Part shown: positions 7,192 through 7,213 of the stretch, piece after piece
Numbering within the stretch: the first letter of the stretch is position 1
Layout of the letters: the number at the start of each line of letters is the position of its first letter
Origin: Alphaproteobacteria bacterium
Lineage (GTDB): Bacteria > Pseudomonadota > Alphaproteobacteria > Micropepsales > Micropepsaceae
DNA length: 7,213 nt
Assembly (NCBI GenBank): GCA_003451645.1
Contig: DMER01000124.1
Coordinates: 1 to 7,213 of the forward strand
Direction: 5' to 3'
Program-made: the position numbers and the translations under genes
The notes under the pieces: model-generated
Told to the model about the DNA's origin: nothing
The model's database searches: none
What the model saw: the letters and a program-made list of their open reading frames with translations, nothing else

Positions 7192-7213
7192 GATTTTCAT
7201 TGCGGTCTATTTT
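7141..7213. repeat. Perfect 23-bp inverted repeat at the window end (probable fold-back artefact)
   Basis: Positions 7141-7163 (beginning AAAATAGACCGCAATG) are the exact reverse complement of 7191-7213, with 27 nt between. Inside that spacer AACCCG (7166-7171) also pairs with CGGGTT (7183-7188), separated from the outer arms by a 2-nt mismatch on each side. The 73-nt unit would thus form one long, nearly continuous hairpin. The inner arm (7141-7163) encodes a plausible membrane segment (LIFIAVYF) of the minus-strand gene. The outer arm ends exactly at the last base and supplies a premature in-frame TAG upstream of that gene. This pattern fits a snap-back copy at a contig end better than a natural element. 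Confidence 0.9.

Noticed and set aside
7141..7213. The terminal hairpin as a transcription terminator or insertion-sequence end
   Set aside because: It sits at the 5' end of a coding region rather than after a gene. The inner arm encodes protein, and there is no transposase, target duplication or second copy in the window.
1..7213. A new defence, mobile or CRISPR-like system
   Set aside because: I saw no direct-repeat array, reverse transcriptase, nuclease cluster, integrase or tRNA-associated attachment site. Apart from the unidentified membrane protein, the genes are recognisable families.

Overview
The window looks like ordinary chromosomal DNA from a GC-rich alphaproteobacterium. The best clue is the locus itself: sdhE followed by mfd on one strand and recG on the other, an arrangement familiar from alphaproteobacterial genomes. 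The protein sequences (for example WDCLPYDRVGP in Mfd) also fit that class. I cannot resolve the order or genus. The right edge behaves like the end of an assembled contig.

Layout from left to right: (1) 1-1683, minus strand, the N-terminal 561 residues of the transcription-repair coupling factor Mfd, cut by the left edge. (2) 1703-2026, minus strand, sdhE, the FAD assembly factor for succinate dehydrogenase, 19 nt upstream of mfd and probably co-transcribed with it. (3) 2027-2096, a 70-bp divergent intergenic region with a 6+6 inverted repeat and a strong ribosome binding site on the right side. (4) 2097-3005, plus strand, an alpha/beta hydrolase with an intact catalytic triad. (5) 3018-5102, plus strand, full-length recG. 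(6) 5122-6120, plus strand, an APH-fold phosphotransferase of the acyl-CoA-kinase-like (COG3173) type. (7) 6117-6509, plus strand, a 130-aa DUF6285-like protein overlapping the kinase by 4 bp. (8) 6487-7191, minus strand, an unrecognised multi-pass membrane protein, convergent with the previous gene and overlapping its 3' end by 23 bp. Gaps on the plus strand are 12, 19 and -4 nt, so the hydrolase, recG, kinase and DUF6285 genes read like one transcription unit.

Mfd and RecG both deal with blocked transcription or replication, and SdhE serves respiration; their proximity is conserved synteny rather than one pathway. The kinase/DUF6285 pair is the most biologically interesting part, because it resembles the LvaA/LvaB-type hydroxyacyl-CoA kinase arrangement. 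That is an inference.

The most unusual sequence signal is a perfect 23-bp inverted repeat at 7141-7163 and 7191-7213, ending exactly at the window edge and overlapping the 5' end of the membrane-protein gene. I think it is most likely a fold-back assembly or amplification artefact, and the start of that gene should not be trusted. I found no CRISPR array, tRNA, rRNA, insertion sequence, prophage gene or recognisable new defence or mobile system.
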